The notes under the pieces are model-generated. The model had not been told where the DNA came from. It saw only the letters and a program-made list of their open reading frames with translations, and did no database searches. From Phocoena phocoena (taxonomy: Eukaryota > Chordata > Mammalia > Artiodactyla > Phocoenidae), in the NCBI RefSeq assembly GCF_963924675.1, contig NC_089223.1, forward strand, positions 5,158,881 to 5,222,880: a stretch of DNA of 64,000 nucleotides, in the 5' to 3' direction. Position numbers and translations under genes: made by a program. Positions 1 to 13,239 of the stretch are shown piece after piece (positions within the stretch are counted from its first letter, which is position 1; each line of letters opens with the position of its first letter).

Positions 1-738
1 TCCCCTCTCTTTTAGACTTAGTTCCCATTTAGGTCAACACAGAGCATTGAGTAGAGTTCCCTGTGCTATACAGTAGGTTCACATTAGTTATCTGTTTTAT
101 ACATAGTCGTGTATATATGCCAATCCCCATCTCCCAATTCATCCCAACCTTCCCTTCCTCCCTTGGTGTCCATACGTTTGTTCTCTACATCTGTGTCTCT
201 ATTTCTGCTTTGCAAATAAGTTCATCTGTGCCATTTTTCCAGATCCCACATATATGCAATAATATATGATATTTGTTTTTCTCCTTTTGACTTACTTCAC
301 TCTGTATGACAGTCTCTAGGTCCACCCACATCTCTGTAAATGGCACAATTTTGTTCCTTTTTATGGCTGAGCAATATTCCATTGTATATATGTACCACAT
401 CTTCTTTATCCATTCATCTCTCAGTGGACATTTAGGTTGCTTCCATGTCCTGGCTATTGTAAATAGAGCTGCAATGAACATTGTGGTACATGACTCTTTT
501 TGAATTATGGTTTTCTCCTGGTATATGCCCAGTAGTGGGATTGCTGGGTCGTATGGTAGTTCTATTTTTACATTTTTAAGGAACCTCCATACTGTTCTTC
601 ATACTGGCTGTACCAATTTACATTCCCACCAACAGTGTAGGAGTTTCCTTCTCTCAACACTCTCTCCAGCATTTATTATTTGTAGATTTTTTGGTTATGG
701 ACATTCTGACAGGTGTGAGGCAATACCATTTTTTCTTA
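1..738 (-). mobile_element. L1 LINE, 3' portion (ORF2 end plus part of 3'UTR), 5'-truncated
   Basis: Read on the minus strand this is the end of an L1: ORF2 C-terminus followed by 3'UTR, which continues past the left window edge. The 3'UTR carries the stretch around 50-75 that recurs in the other older-type L1 tails here (8378, 51708, 55711, 63275). The element stops at about 738, inside ORF2, with no sign of the rest. It is separate from the inverted L1 that starts at 1486, since 735 bp of unrelated sequence lies between them and that second L1 has its own candidate duplication. Confidence 0.9.
185..481 (-). pseudogene. L1 ORF2 C-terminal remnant (98 codons open)
   Basis: The minus-strand frame translates to a typical L1 ORF2 C-terminal tail, including the blocks WIKKMWYIYTMEYCSAIKRN and QSEVSQKEKNKYH. 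These belong to the cysteine-rich C-terminal region downstream of the reverse transcriptase. Only this end of the roughly 1,275-residue protein is present, so it cannot be functional. The frame is open by chance of limited decay. Confidence 0.88.
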
Positions 739-1473
739 TTTATAAACATTAAGGACAGTAAGTTAGATTCAATTTTCAAAGCAGTTACCTAAAAAGAATT
801 AGGATTCTCTTTCTACACCAGATGGCTAACTGCCTTTGGACTATCTAAAGCCTTGTGCTTTCACTGGAGTGTTAAAAACACTCTGAACTGTAAAATATAT
901 TTTTCTGAAAACTATAAACTCTTCAGGAGTCAAAAGACGACAATAAATGTCTTACAAAAGATAAAAAATCCTTTACAAAAATGATCAGGGAATTCGAAAT
1001 AAGTTGTAAAACTACTAAAATTCAAATTGAGTTTCACATTTCACTTTTGTCTGAACATTTTATCTGAGATGATTTATAATAGTATCTGACAAGACAATTA
1101 GATATCAGGTACACTAAATGTGTTATGAAGACTGATGTCTTACAGTGACTAACAATGACTTTTATTATTCAATATTATTCATCTCGAATAACTTATAAAT
1201 TCTACTCAATCCCGTCAAATTCATCTCTGTTCTACTGGAAAGCAAGCTCATCATCGATCTCTCCTTTGAAGGCTTAGACAATTTATATGGCAAATTTAGT
1301 GTAATTAAACCAGTTAAAAATTGTTTAGCATGCATTTAAAAAAATATTATTCAAATGAACAGTGCTTAATTGGAGAAACACAGCAAAAGAGACGTTTTAT
1401 AATCTATCTTTCTAAATAATATATATTTTGTCAATTGCCATTTATAAATACAATGATTTGGATGAGTTTAAAG
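739..1473. other. Unique AT-rich spacer
   Basis: It lies between two unrelated L1 insertions. I recognise no repeat, open frame or RNA gene in it. Confidence 0.6.
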
Positions 1474-1481
1474 AAAGATAC
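1474..1481. repeat. Candidate left TSD of the inverted L1
   Basis: AAAGATAC is repeated after the A-rich tail at 4786-4793. The next four bases (CAAA and TGAA) match at the last two positions. Eight bases in AT-rich DNA is weak alone, but both copies sit exactly where the structure predicts. Confidence 0.55.
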
Positions 1482-1485
1482 CAAA

Positions 1486-4400
1486 CATATTTTCATGTTC
1501 CTGTTGGTCATTTGTATGTCTTCTTTGGGAAAATGTCTATTTAGCTCCTCTGCCCATTTTTTAATCAGGTTTTTTTTGTTGTTTTTAAGTTGTATGTGTT
1601 CTTTATATTTTTTTGGATACTAACCCCTATCAGATATATTGTTTATAAATATCCTCTCTCATTGAGTAGGCTGCCTTTTCATCTTGTTGATAATTTCTTT
1701 CACTTTGTGGAAGCTTTTTAGTTTGATGTAGTCTTATTTGTTTATTTTTGCTTTTGTTTCCCTTGTCTGAAGAGATATATCCAGAAAGATATCACAAAGA
1801 CTGATGTCAAATAGTTTCATATAGTATAATGCCTATGTTGTTCTTCTGGGAGTTTTACAGTTTGGGGACTTACATTCAAGTCTTTAATCCATTTTGAGTT
1901 GGTTTTTTATGTATGGTGTGAGATAGCTCTTTTTGTTTTTATAACATGTAGCTGTCTAGTTTTCCCAACACCACTTATTGAAGAGATTATTCTTTCTCCA
2001 TTGTACCTTTTGCTCCTTTATCATAAATTAATTTTCCATTTATGTGTGGGTTTATTTCTGAGCTCTCAATTCTGTTCCATTGATATGTGTGTCTGTTTTT
2101 CCTCTAATACCATGCTGTTTTGATTACTATAGCTCTGTACTATAGTTTGAAATCAGGGAGTGTGATACTTCCAGCTTTGTTCTTTTTTCTCAGGATTGCT
2201 TTGGCTATTTGGGGTAAAATTTTAGAATTTTATGTTCTACTTCTATGAAAAATGTCCTTGGGATTTTCATAGGGCTTGTATTGAATCTGTGGATTGCTTT
2301 AGCTAACATTTACATTTTATCAATGTTAAGTTTTTTGAATATGTGAGCATGGAATATCTTTCCATTATTTTTGTCTTCTTCAGTTTCTTTCAACAATGTC
2401 TTATAGTCTTCAGCATATAGGTCTTTCACCTTCTTGGTTAAATTTATTCCTAGATATTTTATTATTTCTGTTGTGATTGTAAATAGGATTCTTTTCTTAA
2501 TTTCTCTTCTTGCTAGCTCATTGTTAGTGATTAGACATTCAACAGATTTTTATATGTTGATATTATACCCATCAATTTTACTGAATTCATTTATTATTTT
2601 GAATAGATTTTTGGTGGAATCTTTAGGGATTTCTGTATATAAAATCATGTCATCTGAAAATAGTGATAGTTTTACTTCTTCCTTTCAAATTTGGATGCCT
2701 TTATTTTTTTTCTTGCCTAATTGCTCTGGCTAGGACTTCCAATACTGTGTTGAATAAAAGTGGTGAGAGTTAGAATCCTTGTCTTGTTCCTGATTCTAGA
2801 GGGACAGCTTTCAGTTTTTCACCATTAAATATGATGTTAGCTGTGATTTGTCATATGTGGTCTTTGTTACATTGAGGTATGTTTCTTCTATACCCATTTT
2901 ATTGAGAATTTTTATTATAAATAAGTGTGGAATCTTGTGAAATGCTTTTTCGGCATCTCTTGAGATGATCATGTGGCTTTTATCCTTCATTTTGTTAATG
3001 TGGTGTATCACCTTGATTGATTTGTGGATGTTGAACCACTCTTGCCTCCCTGGGATAAATCCCACTTGATCCTGGTGTATGATCCTTTTAACGTACTGTT
3101 TTATTTGGTTTGCTAATATTTTGTTGAGGATTTTCACATCTACATGCATCAGAGATATTAGCCTGTGATTTATATTTTTGTGTTGTCCTTGTCTGGTTTT
3201 ATATCAGGGTAATGTTGGCCTTGTAAAATGACTTAGGGAGTATTCCTTCCTCTTCAAATTTTTGAAACAGTTTGAGAAGGATAGGTATTAAATCTTACAA
3301 TGTAGAATCCACTGGTGAAGCTATCTGCTCCTGGACTTTTATTTTGGGGAGGTTTTTGATTATTGTTTCAATCTTTTACTAGTGTTTGGTCTATTTCAGA
3401 TTTTCTATTTCTTCATGATTCAGTCTTGGAAGGTTGTATGATTCTAAGAATTTGTCTGTTTTTTCTAGGTTGTCCAATTTGTTGGTGTATAGCTGTTCAT
3501 AACATTCTCTTATAATCCTTTGAATTTCCATGGTACCTGTTGTTACCTCTCCTTTTTTTCTGATTTATTAGAATCCTCCCTCTCTTTTTAATGAGTCTAG
3601 CTAAAAGTTTGTTAATTATGTTTATATTTTCAAAGAACCAGCTCTTAGTTTTATTGATCTTTTCTATTGTCCTTTTCATCTCTATTTTATTTACTTCTGC
3701 TGTGATATTTATTTTTTCCTTTCATCTAATAACTTTGGGCTTTACATGTTCTTCTTTTTCTAGTCCTTTTAGGTGTGAGGTTAGTTTATTTGAGATTCTT
3801 AACTTTTCTTGAGGTAGACCTGTACTGCTATAAATCTCCCACTTAGTACCACTTTTGCTGCATTCCACAGACTTTGCATGTTGTATTTTCATTTGCATTT
3901 GTCTTCAGGTAATTTGTGATTTCCCCTTGGACTTCTTTGTTGACCTAATAGTTATTCAGTAGATGTTACTCAGTGTCCTCATATCTGTGATTTCTTTCAA
4001 ACTTCTTTTTGTAGCTGGTTTCTAGGCTTATACTATTGTGATTGGAAAAGATGCTTATATGATGTCAATCTTCTTAAATTTATTGAGACTTGTTTTTTGT
4101 AATTTATTAAGGAAATGAAAATCAAAACCACAATGATATCACCTCAAACCTGTGAGATTGGTTCTTACCAAGAAGGTAAGAAATAACAAGAGTTGGTGAG
4201 GATGTGGAGAAAAAGAAACCCTCATTGACTTAGCTTTTCCACTTCTGGGTATTTATCCAAAGATTATGAAAAAAATTTGTTTGGAAAAAATATGTGCACC
4301 CCTATGTTCACCATGGCATTATTTAAGATAGTCAAGATATGGAAACAACTTAAGTGCTCATCAGTGGATGAATGGAAATAAGATGTGGTATAGCTATACA

Positions 4401-4785
4401 ATAGAGTACTACTTCACCATAGAGAAAAGATGAAATCCTGCCATTTGTGACAACATGCATGGACATAGAGGGGCTTATGCTAAATGAAATAAATCAGACA
4501 AAGACAAATACAGCATGACTTCACTCATTTGTGGAATATAAAAAACAAACAAACAAGCAAAAACAAAATAAATAAACAAACCAAACAAAACAAAAACGGG
4601 AATAGAGTAGCGGTTACCTGAAGAAAAGGGGTGTTCATCAGGGAGGGGGTGAAATGCATAGAGGGGATCAACTGTAGGGATATAGATGGAGACTAAATTT
4701 TTGGTGTATAATGTTGTATACATGAGATTATACAATGCTATAAACCAATGTCACTTCAATAAAAAATAAATTTAAATAAATAAAT
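1486..4785 (+). mobile_element. L1 LINE with inverted 5' part (twin-priming structure)
   Basis: Two L1 pieces lie head to head. From about 1486 to 4095 the sequence is L1 ORF2 read on the minus strand. From about 4105 to 4785 it is L1 on the plus strand, running through the end of ORF2 and the 3'UTR into an A-rich tail. In L1 coordinates the inverted piece stops (at its 1486 end) only about 30 bp before the point where the plus piece starts. That is what twin priming of a single insertion gives. The candidate duplication AAAGATAC flanks the whole unit at 1474-1481 and 4786-4793. Age is considerable: many frameshifts and stops. Confidence 0.85.
2811..3149 (-). pseudogene. L1 ORF2 reverse-transcriptase fragment
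   Basis: The minus-strand frame (112 codons) carries the conserved L1 reverse-transcriptase block with [17 protein letters not shown] and DAEKAFHKI. The latter matches the DAEKAFDKI motif that holds the first catalytic aspartate in active L1s. The frame breaks downstream before the FADD catalytic box. It lies inside the inverted segment of the 1486-4785 L1 and is a dead fossil. Confidence 0.88.
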
Positions 4786-4793
4786 AAAGATAC

Positions 4794-7385
4794 TGAAGGT
4801 ATCAAAGTCAAGAGGATTAATTGCTAGTTTGACCAATCATTGGCCCTTGGCTGTAGGTATTTAGAGGGAGGCCAGGCAAATTATTTTTTAAATTTCATTT
4901 TTATCATCAGAGGCAAATTGAATTGAAACTGTATTAATTCTATTTTGTACTAACTATTTCATAGTAATAAAAATTCTTAACAATTTTGATTCACTCTTCG
5001 TTTTTCCCCCAGTTATAACTTAAAGAAGGTGTTTCTTCCCAACCCTATAGAGCTACCTGTTTAAAACCAAAATTCCAGAAGAACTGAAGGCAAAATAGAG
5101 TTAAAGAAATGGCGATACATGAAAATTCTAAACAATATGTTATAGAGACTCCAGTCTATGAGACCATGTTTATGTGTACAACATTTTTGTTAAACTCTTT
5201 GGCTGGAGTTTAAAGCAGAAATTCTTTTGAATTCAACCTTGTGTAATCAGAACTACAATCAATGACTGAATATAAGGGGCTTCTTATTTAATTTTTATTA
5301 CTTAGTTTTGCTTTGATTTGTTTACAAACACTTCAGCCACCATTCAACATCAAGGGAATGGGATGGATAAAAGAATTTTATAATGGTAGAGATTGTGTGT
5401 TGATAATGCATATTCATACACATAATTGTAAAAGTTACCTTCTCACAGTATAAAATGTGTTAATATAATCTAAATGTATGAAGCCTTCATCCATTGCCAC
5501 TTAAAAAAATTGCTTTTTAGCAAGTACTCTTCACTTTCTCTTGCATGCACAGTTCTCTTGGATTACCAGGCCATGGCAATGAGTAGGAATTTCATAAGAG
5601 CAACTTCAAAGGAAGTGTCATATTTGTAAAGTAAATTTTTTGACGTTTTAATCTCAGAATTATTTGTCATAAGAAGACATATCTTGAGCTATTATTTTTC
5701 AAGCATTTGGCCAGCATACTTTATGAAACTTTCAATCTGATTTTTTTTCCAAGGGAGGAAAACAGCAGATTCCTATTAATTTTATGCTATGACTTCTCCT
5801 AGAAAATAGCTTCCAATTTCCTACATTTCTATCAATAGAAAAAAATTGTATATAAGTAATATGAGTCCTTATTAAGTTAGAATTTGTTGATGTATTAGCC
5901 ACTGAATCAACATAAAAATAAGTTGTTCAGAAAGCTACATCAATTACACAGACATCTAAATCGGCCTTGAGAGATTATCGTGCTATTCAATAAATGTCAT
6001 TCTGTGATAAATTCAGCACTTTATATTTCTCTTTTAAAGTCCAAAACATTTTTTGGTATAAATTACATACAGAAATCATTTGACCAAATGTGTCGATTGA
6101 TCATTTATATTTATAGACTCTCCCCTCCTTTTTATTTCTGGAGTATTCATAATGCAGTAAACGTTTTAGAGATTATTGAAAGTAATAGAAAGACCAAATA
6201 TAGTGTGGACAGATAAAGAGGAACTAAACATAAAGACATAGTATTAGATGAGTCTATAAAAAATCTGAGGAAAACTGTGATTGTCTGATACTCAGATAAT
6301 CCAAAATAACACATTTTGTAAGACAATAATCAATTTTCATAAATTTGTGTTTTTAATATTGAATGTGGTATTGCCTATTTATGTATTAATTATGTTTCTT
6401 TCCTCCCTCAATGAGCTATTCTTGTATTCTTCTTCCAGGGTTCCTCTGCAGCCTCATACCTTGCCTCTTGCCTCTAGATACATTTATTAGGAGTCACCCT
6501 GAGTTCTGCATTTGGACACACTGTGGACAGCTCTTCATTTGTGTGCCTGTAATTAACTTTGCCTACAAAGTATCATCACCATCACCAAGTCAGCTGGATA
6601 AACTTTTGACTCTCCTAATCCATGATTCCTTCACTTACCTCTGGCTTCACCTGATAAAATAGTTAATTCCCTGCCCTCTAACAACTAGGTGCTTCTCTAT
6701 GACCATATTATATGTAACACATTGTCTTGCATTTATTTGTTACACATTTATTTTCCTTACCAAAATAGATAACTGTGTTTTATTCAGTTTGTGTCTGTAC
6801 TACCCAGTTTATTGTCTGCATAAATGTTGCTGAGCTAAAATAAAGTATGTCAGACGGAAACAATCTAGTTTGTTAATAGTGAATAGAAAAGAATCTTTAA
6901 ATTCCCAAGAGATAAGTAGTGCCATACCAGCTCTCTTAAAGCATGTCTTTCTGCCTAAGTGTCCCCTGTTCCTTCCAACCCCACAAGGCTTCAGGGGAGG
7001 GACAGGAAAACATATGACAGAGGGTCTTTCTCCCTACTTTTTCTCTTAGTCATGGATCATCTTAATAATTTTCTCTCTAGAATGTGTGAGCTCTCATGAA
7101 TCTTCATCATCTAAGAGTTTGAAGTACTCCCTACTTTGTCAATCAGATCACTTGTGAAAGTTACAAAAACGACTCCCTTGTGAATTCACCTAGGATATCA
7201 TTAGGCCACACTTGACTTGCAGTTGATGTGGTAAAGCTCAGTCTGCAGTCCATTTGCCATTCTAGACAAAATCAAACTACAATCTTCTGACTTCCTTTGA
7301 AAATGTTGTTTTGATCTTCATCATAGTAAATTCCAAATTTATGTAGCCAGTGTCTTTTTTTTTTTTAATAAAGACTATCCTGACC
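4794..7385. other. Long unique stretch, no gene recognised
   Basis: AT-rich, with short chance frames only (78, 69 and 83 codons at 5980, 6281 and 6411) that resemble nothing I know. Around 6770-6850 there may be a heavily decayed interspersed repeat, not assignable by eye. A T-rich run lies at 7353-7366. Confidence 0.55.
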
Positions 7386-7389
7386 AAAT

Positions 7390-8095
7390 CTTGTCACCCA
7401 TGCTATGCAGTCCAGACCCCAGGTGCAGAAACGGTTTTTAAACAAACAGGCTAGTTGTGTTTTATCAACAGTATGCCACAAAGGCCGCAACAAAACCAGA
7501 TTGGACAGGCTAGATCCAAGATGGTGGGCAACGCACACTAAGGGTCACCATTTTCCTTGCTGTGTTGATCTCTGCGTTTGTTTCAAAAGCACCTGGTGTT
7601 TGGCAGAGATGCTTTGCAGCTGTACTTTGAGAGATACACAGTGGTCAACCACCCCGACAAACTCTGACTTGACCACAGGAACGCACCTGCGCGGATGAGA
7701 CCAGAGTTGCCTTTGCTTCATTGCCACAGCGAGATCTCCACCCCAATGGGGGACTTGTACTCTGTTAAGCGCAATTAGTGCCACGTCAAGGGAGCCTGAG
7801 GGACTGTGCACGTGCCGGCTGTTCCTGGAAATCTCCACCCTTTTCCCCAATTTCTGATGATGCACCTGCCTCTTACCCCTTAAAGGACCCAACTTTCCTC
7901 CCTTAAGGGAGAAGATGCTTTTAGAGCATAAGCTCCCCTTCTCCATTCTCTGGCCATTGAATAAAATTCTGTCTTGTTTGCACTAAACTCAGTTTCATTT
8001 CTGGCAGTGTGAATCCAAGTGGGAAAGAGCTTCCTGACCTACCAGGGGGGCTTTGGTTCAGCCAGGACACCAAGAGGATGGCCTCACATCTAATT
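7390..8095 (+). mobile_element. Solo LTR of an endogenous retrovirus (ERV1-like)
   Basis: The block is more GC-rich than its surroundings. Near 7966 it has a polyadenylation signal AATAAA followed by a T/G-rich stretch, then a short U5-like end. The text CCATTCTCTGGCCATTGA just before the signal is the usual style of gammaretroviral LTR R regions. No gag, pol or env sequence adjoins it, so it is a solo LTR. Edges are approximate because I could not find a TSD. Open frames across it (97 and 133 codons) are incidental. Confidence 0.65.
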
Positions 8096-8377
8096 TGGTA
8101 ACATTTTTACAAACTTTTGAAAACTGTTTGGAAGTCATATTGGAAATTTATTTCTTTTATTTTAATTCCTCTTTGCCTTTTATTTTTAGAGTATGGATGA
8201 TTTCATTTATCAATTAGATAATTTCCTGTTTTATAGATGGGAACAATTGCCAGTGTTTCATAATCCCATTAAATTTCAGGAACAACCATCATGCTTTAGT
8301 TACGACTTTAGCTATCATTCATTTTTTTTTTAAGGAAGGCTTTATTGGGTCTCATGCTGTAGAACAAGGGAGTGAAA
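8096..8377. other. Unique spacer
   Basis: Nothing recognised apart from a T-rich run near 8321-8332. Confidence 0.5.
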
Positions 8378-8840
8378 GCAGTGGAATACTACCCAGCCAT
8401 AAAAAGGAATGAAATAATGTCATTTGCAGCAACATGGATGGACCCAGAGATTACCATACTAAGTGAAGTAAGTCAGAGAAAGATCAATATCATATGATAT
8501 CACTTACATGTGGAATCTATGATACAAATGAATTTATTTACAAAACAAATAGACACACAGACTTCAAAAACAAACTTATGGTTACCGAAGGGGGATGGCA
8601 GGGGGAGGGATAAATTAGGAATTCAGATTAACAGATACACACTATATATAAAACAGATAAACGACAAGGACCTACTGTATAGCACAGGGAACTATATTCA
8701 AATCGTCTAATAACCTATAATGGAAAAGAATCTGAAAAAAATATGTATACATATGCATAACTGACTCACTTTGTTGTATACCTGAAACAGTGTAAATCAA
8801 CTATGCTTCAATACAAAACATAAACCTGAAAAAAATTATA
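8378..8840 (+). mobile_element. L1 LINE 3' end, 5'-truncated
   Basis: It starts in the ORF2 C-terminus (GTGGAATACTACCCAGCCAT) and runs through the older-type 3'UTR, with the motif GACCTACTGTATAGCACAGG at about 8670, into a degenerate A-rich end near 8835. It is the same 3'UTR lineage as the copies at 1, 51708, 55711 and 63275. Confidence 0.9.
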
Positions 8841-9129
8841 ATCCACTATGTTCATACAGAGTCATTAATCAATATTGGACCCCCCAAAATGGGATATAAC
8901 AAGTAACTGGGTGTGATTCACATAATTCGGTGGTGGGATTCATTTAAATATAATTTCTTCATTCTAATACAGTCAGAGAGACACACCCCCTTCTCATATT
9001 TATTCACACCATCCCTTTCATCTGACATCTTTGACTGATGTCTTAACTGAACTTGCTGAGAGCAAATTGAGAATGATGATGATGACCGTCGGGACACAAA
9101 GAAAGACAAGGAGGATGAAGCACAGCCTC
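8841..9129. other. Unique spacer
   Basis: No gene or repeat recognised. The 63-codon frame on the minus strand has no family resemblance. Confidence 0.5.
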
Positions 9130-9310
9130 ACAGAACCCTTTGCCTTTTACTAAGTGGTTCCACACACAGCTTGCACTTTACTCTCACAGCAGCTCAAGAG
9201 GTGGTGTCATTCTTCTCACTTCCCAGCTCACACAACATAATTTCAGAAAGTTTGTGATGCTTTTCTGAGTATGAAGTGCTAGATGCAGAATCTGAATAGA
9301 AGTATGAGCT
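9130..9310 (-). repeat. MIR SINE relic (diverged)
   Basis: The order of sub-motifs fits the minus strand of a mammal-wide MIR: a stretch like CACAGCAGCTC then GAGGTGGTGTCATTCTTCTC, then an exon-boundary-like AAGTGCTAGATGCAGAATCTG. Divergence is high and no edges can be fixed. Confidence 0.4.
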
Positions 9311-11026
9311 TTCTTCTCCAAACTCCATGGTTCTTGTTACTTCAGAGTTAAACAATAAATGACTGTTTCATGCCATTCTGAATGCACTTACTTGTAGCCC
9401 TCATGACACTTCACCACTAAGTATTTCAGCATCTGCTAAGAATGAAGGTGTTCTCCTACATAGCAAAATTACATGCATCTCTTCAGGGAATTTAACAATA
9501 ATATAATACAAATACCTAACACAGAGTTCAAATTAAAGTTTCTCTAATTGCTCAAGGAATACTCTTTATTGCCTTATCTTCTAAAATCTAGGATCCAACA
9601 AGAAGCACACATTGCCTAATGTTGTTACATTTCTTTAGTCTCCATTAATTCAGCACAGGTCTTCAGTTATGTTTGATTTTCATTACATTGTCATTTTTTT
9701 AACAGTATAGTCCAGCAGCTCTATTGTATAATCCTTAATTTAAGCTTTCTTTATTTTATCTGATGTTAAATAAAATTTTTAATTAGTAACAAGAGAGTAA
9801 AGTTGAATCTCAGACATTCCCTTTTCCACTCAAGAAAATGAAAAAAGAAAAAAAGTGTTTGTGTGTATGGCAGGGGCCGGAAGGACAGTATAAAAGTTCA
9901 GTCTCATACAATAAGTATCACAAATGGCAACCACAGAAAGGAGTCCAGAGAGTAAGATCTGCTCCTACTCTACACCAACTCTGAAAAAAGGAAGAAAAGT
10001 CACAATACCCTGTGAATTTTTCATAGTATCTTCAACTTGTAGGAAAAAAACACTGTGGATTATTTAAACAGCCTAGAAAAAAAAAAAAGGTAATTCTAAA
10101 AACAGCTGAGCAAGACTCTTTTTTAGATGTTTGAACATCAGGAGAAGCAATAAAACAAAATCAGACTCTTGTGGGAAAACATAAAGTAAGGGATGGCTGC
10201 TCTTCATCTCTGTGTAATTTTATTTTATCCTTAAATTCAGGTGTATTACTTTAGGAAAAATGAAAAAAATCAGAAAATTTTCTGGAGAATTTTGGAAGAC
10301 CCCAAGAGATTATTATCCATAACTGATATCAACATTTTCTTATACATTCTTCACTTTCATTCTCTTTACTTTCCATCCTCTCTGGAAACGTAGTGCCAGC
10401 AGGACCTCCACCCACAATTTCCCTGAAACACAAGTATCCAAATCATTTCCTCTAATTGAATCACTTTATTTTCTACAAATATCGTAAGTTGACTTGAACT
10501 ATTCTTGTTGACTTTAATTTTCCTTTTGGATCTGTCCTGTTCTTTGCTCCCAATATTGAATCCTGAATTTCTACTAAATGAGGGACGTGGGGTCTGGCCA
10601 CCATGGTAGTTTGGAGGTGTGGTGGTAACAGACGGTAAGGAGAAGCTAAAGCCACCAGCTTCATCACCTCCAGACCCCCACTACCCTCCAGCCACTAGGA
10701 ACTGCCTCTGCTCAGTCTGTATCGCAGAACACGCAGAACTGCTCTTGCAGAGATAATTTGGAGATGGCAGTCTCTAAACCTTTTCATGTTCACGACTTTG
10801 CTACTTGAAACAAGCACTAACGATAAACTATCACACACTCTGGAACAGAAGCAGCTCGGAGGGCTCTAACCACACAGCAGAAAGGCAGAGAGGTCAGAAG
10901 AGATTTTCTGCAGGTGACTCTCTTGAAGCTGAAACTTAAAGGATGTGCAGCAGTTAGTTAGGAATACAGGCAGGAAAACTCATTCCAGAAAAAGGAATCA
11001 GAGGTCAACAGGGCACTTGGCTGGGC
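9311..11026. other. Unique stretch, no gene recognised
   Basis: AT-rich to about 10.6 kb, then somewhat more balanced. There are A-runs at 9840 and 10079. No open frame above 64 codons has a recognisable product. Confidence 0.5.
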
Positions 11027-11602
11027 TGTAGTAAGACAGGAAGGAAGTGGGCAGGGCACAACCATTAAAAGAATGACACAACTGTTAAGAATACCACAAA
11101 AACCGGTTAGAACCCACTGGGCCCAAGATGGCAGAAGATTTGACTTCCATTTGACCTTGAACCTCATTGTAATACATTAGCATATGCTAAATGCACACCC
11201 ACCAGCACCATGACAGTTCCAAGGCTGACCATAAAAGGCCAAAAAGTGGGTGGTGCTGCAATTCCTGGAAATCCCCGCCCCTTCTCCACGCGAGTTAGAA
11301 TATTCCTTCCACTCAGCCCATGCAATCACCCAGCCCATAAAAACTAACCACCCTCTCGGCTTGGGGCAGGTCTCACTTTCTGAGACCACCCCATGCCCTG
11401 AGGCCACCTCTCGCCTTCTGAGATGGCCCACACTCTCTCCATGGAGTGTGTATCTCCCTTAATAAATCTGCTTTCACTTTACTGTGGCTCACTCTCGAAT
11501 TCTTTCCTGTGTGAAGCCAAGGACCCTCACCTGGCAGACCATCCCAGAGACTCACCCGAGACCTGGGACATGACCATCTTGCACCCCAGTTTTCCTACAA
11601 CA
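11027..11602 (+). mobile_element. Solo LTR of an endogenous retrovirus (ERV1-like)
   Basis: The block begins TGTAG (11027) and ends CTACA (11595-11599) or ACA at 11602, a plausible short inverted terminal pair. It contains a promoter-like CCCATAAAAACTAACC at about 11333, a polyadenylation region CTTAATAAATCTGCTTTCAC at 11458-11477, and a U5-like tail. The layout and the R-region wording are typical of gammaretroviral LTRs of laurasiatherian mammals. No internal genes adjoin it. No clear 4-bp TSD remains, so the edges may be off by some bases. Confidence 0.72.
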
Positions 11603-13239
11603 GTAGGAGGAGAAAGAAATTGGTAAGAGTGTGGATGGGAGGGCACCAGAGACATGGGTAGCCATCGGGTCCTAAAGGGACTTGTACACTAGGTTAAGGA
11701 TTTAGGTTCTCTTCTGAAACCAAAGGAAATGTTTGTATCTGCTTTACGGTAAAATCAGTGAACTCAGAGGCTCTCTCTAGTAAACATATTTATACCATTG
11801 TCAAGGCAGCATAATACAAATCCCATGTTAATTTACCCTTAAGTTACCTAGCATGAGATTACAGATGAGCAAATAATTTTTTTTTCTGGCTGCATGCATT
11901 TCAATGAAATAGAAAGGCATAGCATTTTTAGTTGTTATTATTTGGGGAGAAACATCCCTTTATCTTGCCAATTTTCTCCAAAATACACCAATATGTTTGT
12001 TTGTAATATATTTCCCTAGATGAATGCTGAAAATAAACACCCAAAATTGAAGAGAAATTCTGAGGAACAAGCCAAGTCTGTTTCTGGCACAACCCCTTCT
12101 CCTTTCCAGCAAATTTTCTCTCTCACAATCATGGCTACTCCATGTGATCTTTTTTCATGCATTTTCTTATTTTGCAATTCTGAATCATGGTATCTAGTGG
12201 CCATTGAGAAATAGTATACTTTCTTGGAAAAGGTTTAGCTCAGTTTAATTAATAAGTAAACAAGAGTTCCTTTGATATAAAACCGAACATAGATGGTGGG
12301 TGTTAATGTACTTAGACATGAGAAGGAACTCCTGTCTCCCTCTGATGCTCACATTTTTGATCTGGCCTTCCAAGAGCCTAAATGTTCTCATGGGCTCACT
12401 TAGGTTGGAGAGCACAACTGGTGCCTTAGAGTTCTCTAGAAAAATGCGCCTAAGAATGCGTTAAAATGCTAATTCTTTATTTGTGAATTACAAGCCCAAG
12501 GCAATGAAAGTGAGGGAAAAGGAAGTGAGGCCAGGAAAGATGCAAAGGAAAGAGAAGTGATGTTTTACAGCACTGGTTACTGCCTCACAAGCTGCTTTAC
12601 TGACATACCACAGGTGACTCAGCACTTCTGAGCAACAGTACAAGGAACTTCATTGGAAGGGCTGCAGAAAGATCCACACCTTGAAGGGGGAAAAGAAAAG
12701 GGGACTTATCCATTTTTACCCTTCCGTGTTACATTTCTCACTGGACAAGATTCACCCCATGAGTGACTCAACTCTCTTCATCCGACTAACCACTGCAGAA
12801 GCCATGTTCCACAAACGCCAGTTTGGCATTTTATGCAAGTCTGGCATTGGAATTATGATTCTACAAGGGACTGGTGCATCAAAGAGAAAGAAAAATGAAG
12901 GTGGTGAAGGAATCTGTTAGGATACATGAGCTTTTTGTCAAATAGAGATAGGGTGCTTTGAGGGGATTTAGATAGGAAGACATACACCTATGTAATTTTG
13001 TACAGAAAATGCATAAGTCACACTTTATGCAGCAAGATCATACGTTAAATGTTATTTTTTTTCTATGCATTTCTTTCCTGAGTTTCTTGCATCAATACCC
13101 CGAGGGCTGTTTTTCAGCCCTGGCACTCTTCAAGGCAAAAACCAAATATTCAGAGATAAACATTGAAGGAAATTTTCATCTGAATGCCAGGAAAAAGAAC
13201 CTTGGAAGTACACAAATAAATGTCTTTTTTTTTTTTCTT
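11603..13239. other. Unique stretch, no gene recognised
   Basis: Several 60-80-codon frames (12016 minus, 12020 plus, 12681 plus) show no known domain. No structural RNA or repeat was seen. Confidence 0.5.

Noticed and set aside
1..4785. A single L1 interrupted by 739-1473
   Set aside because: The sense tail at 4105-4785 already supplies the 3' end for the inverted piece, so the fragment at 1-738 would be a second copy of the same region.
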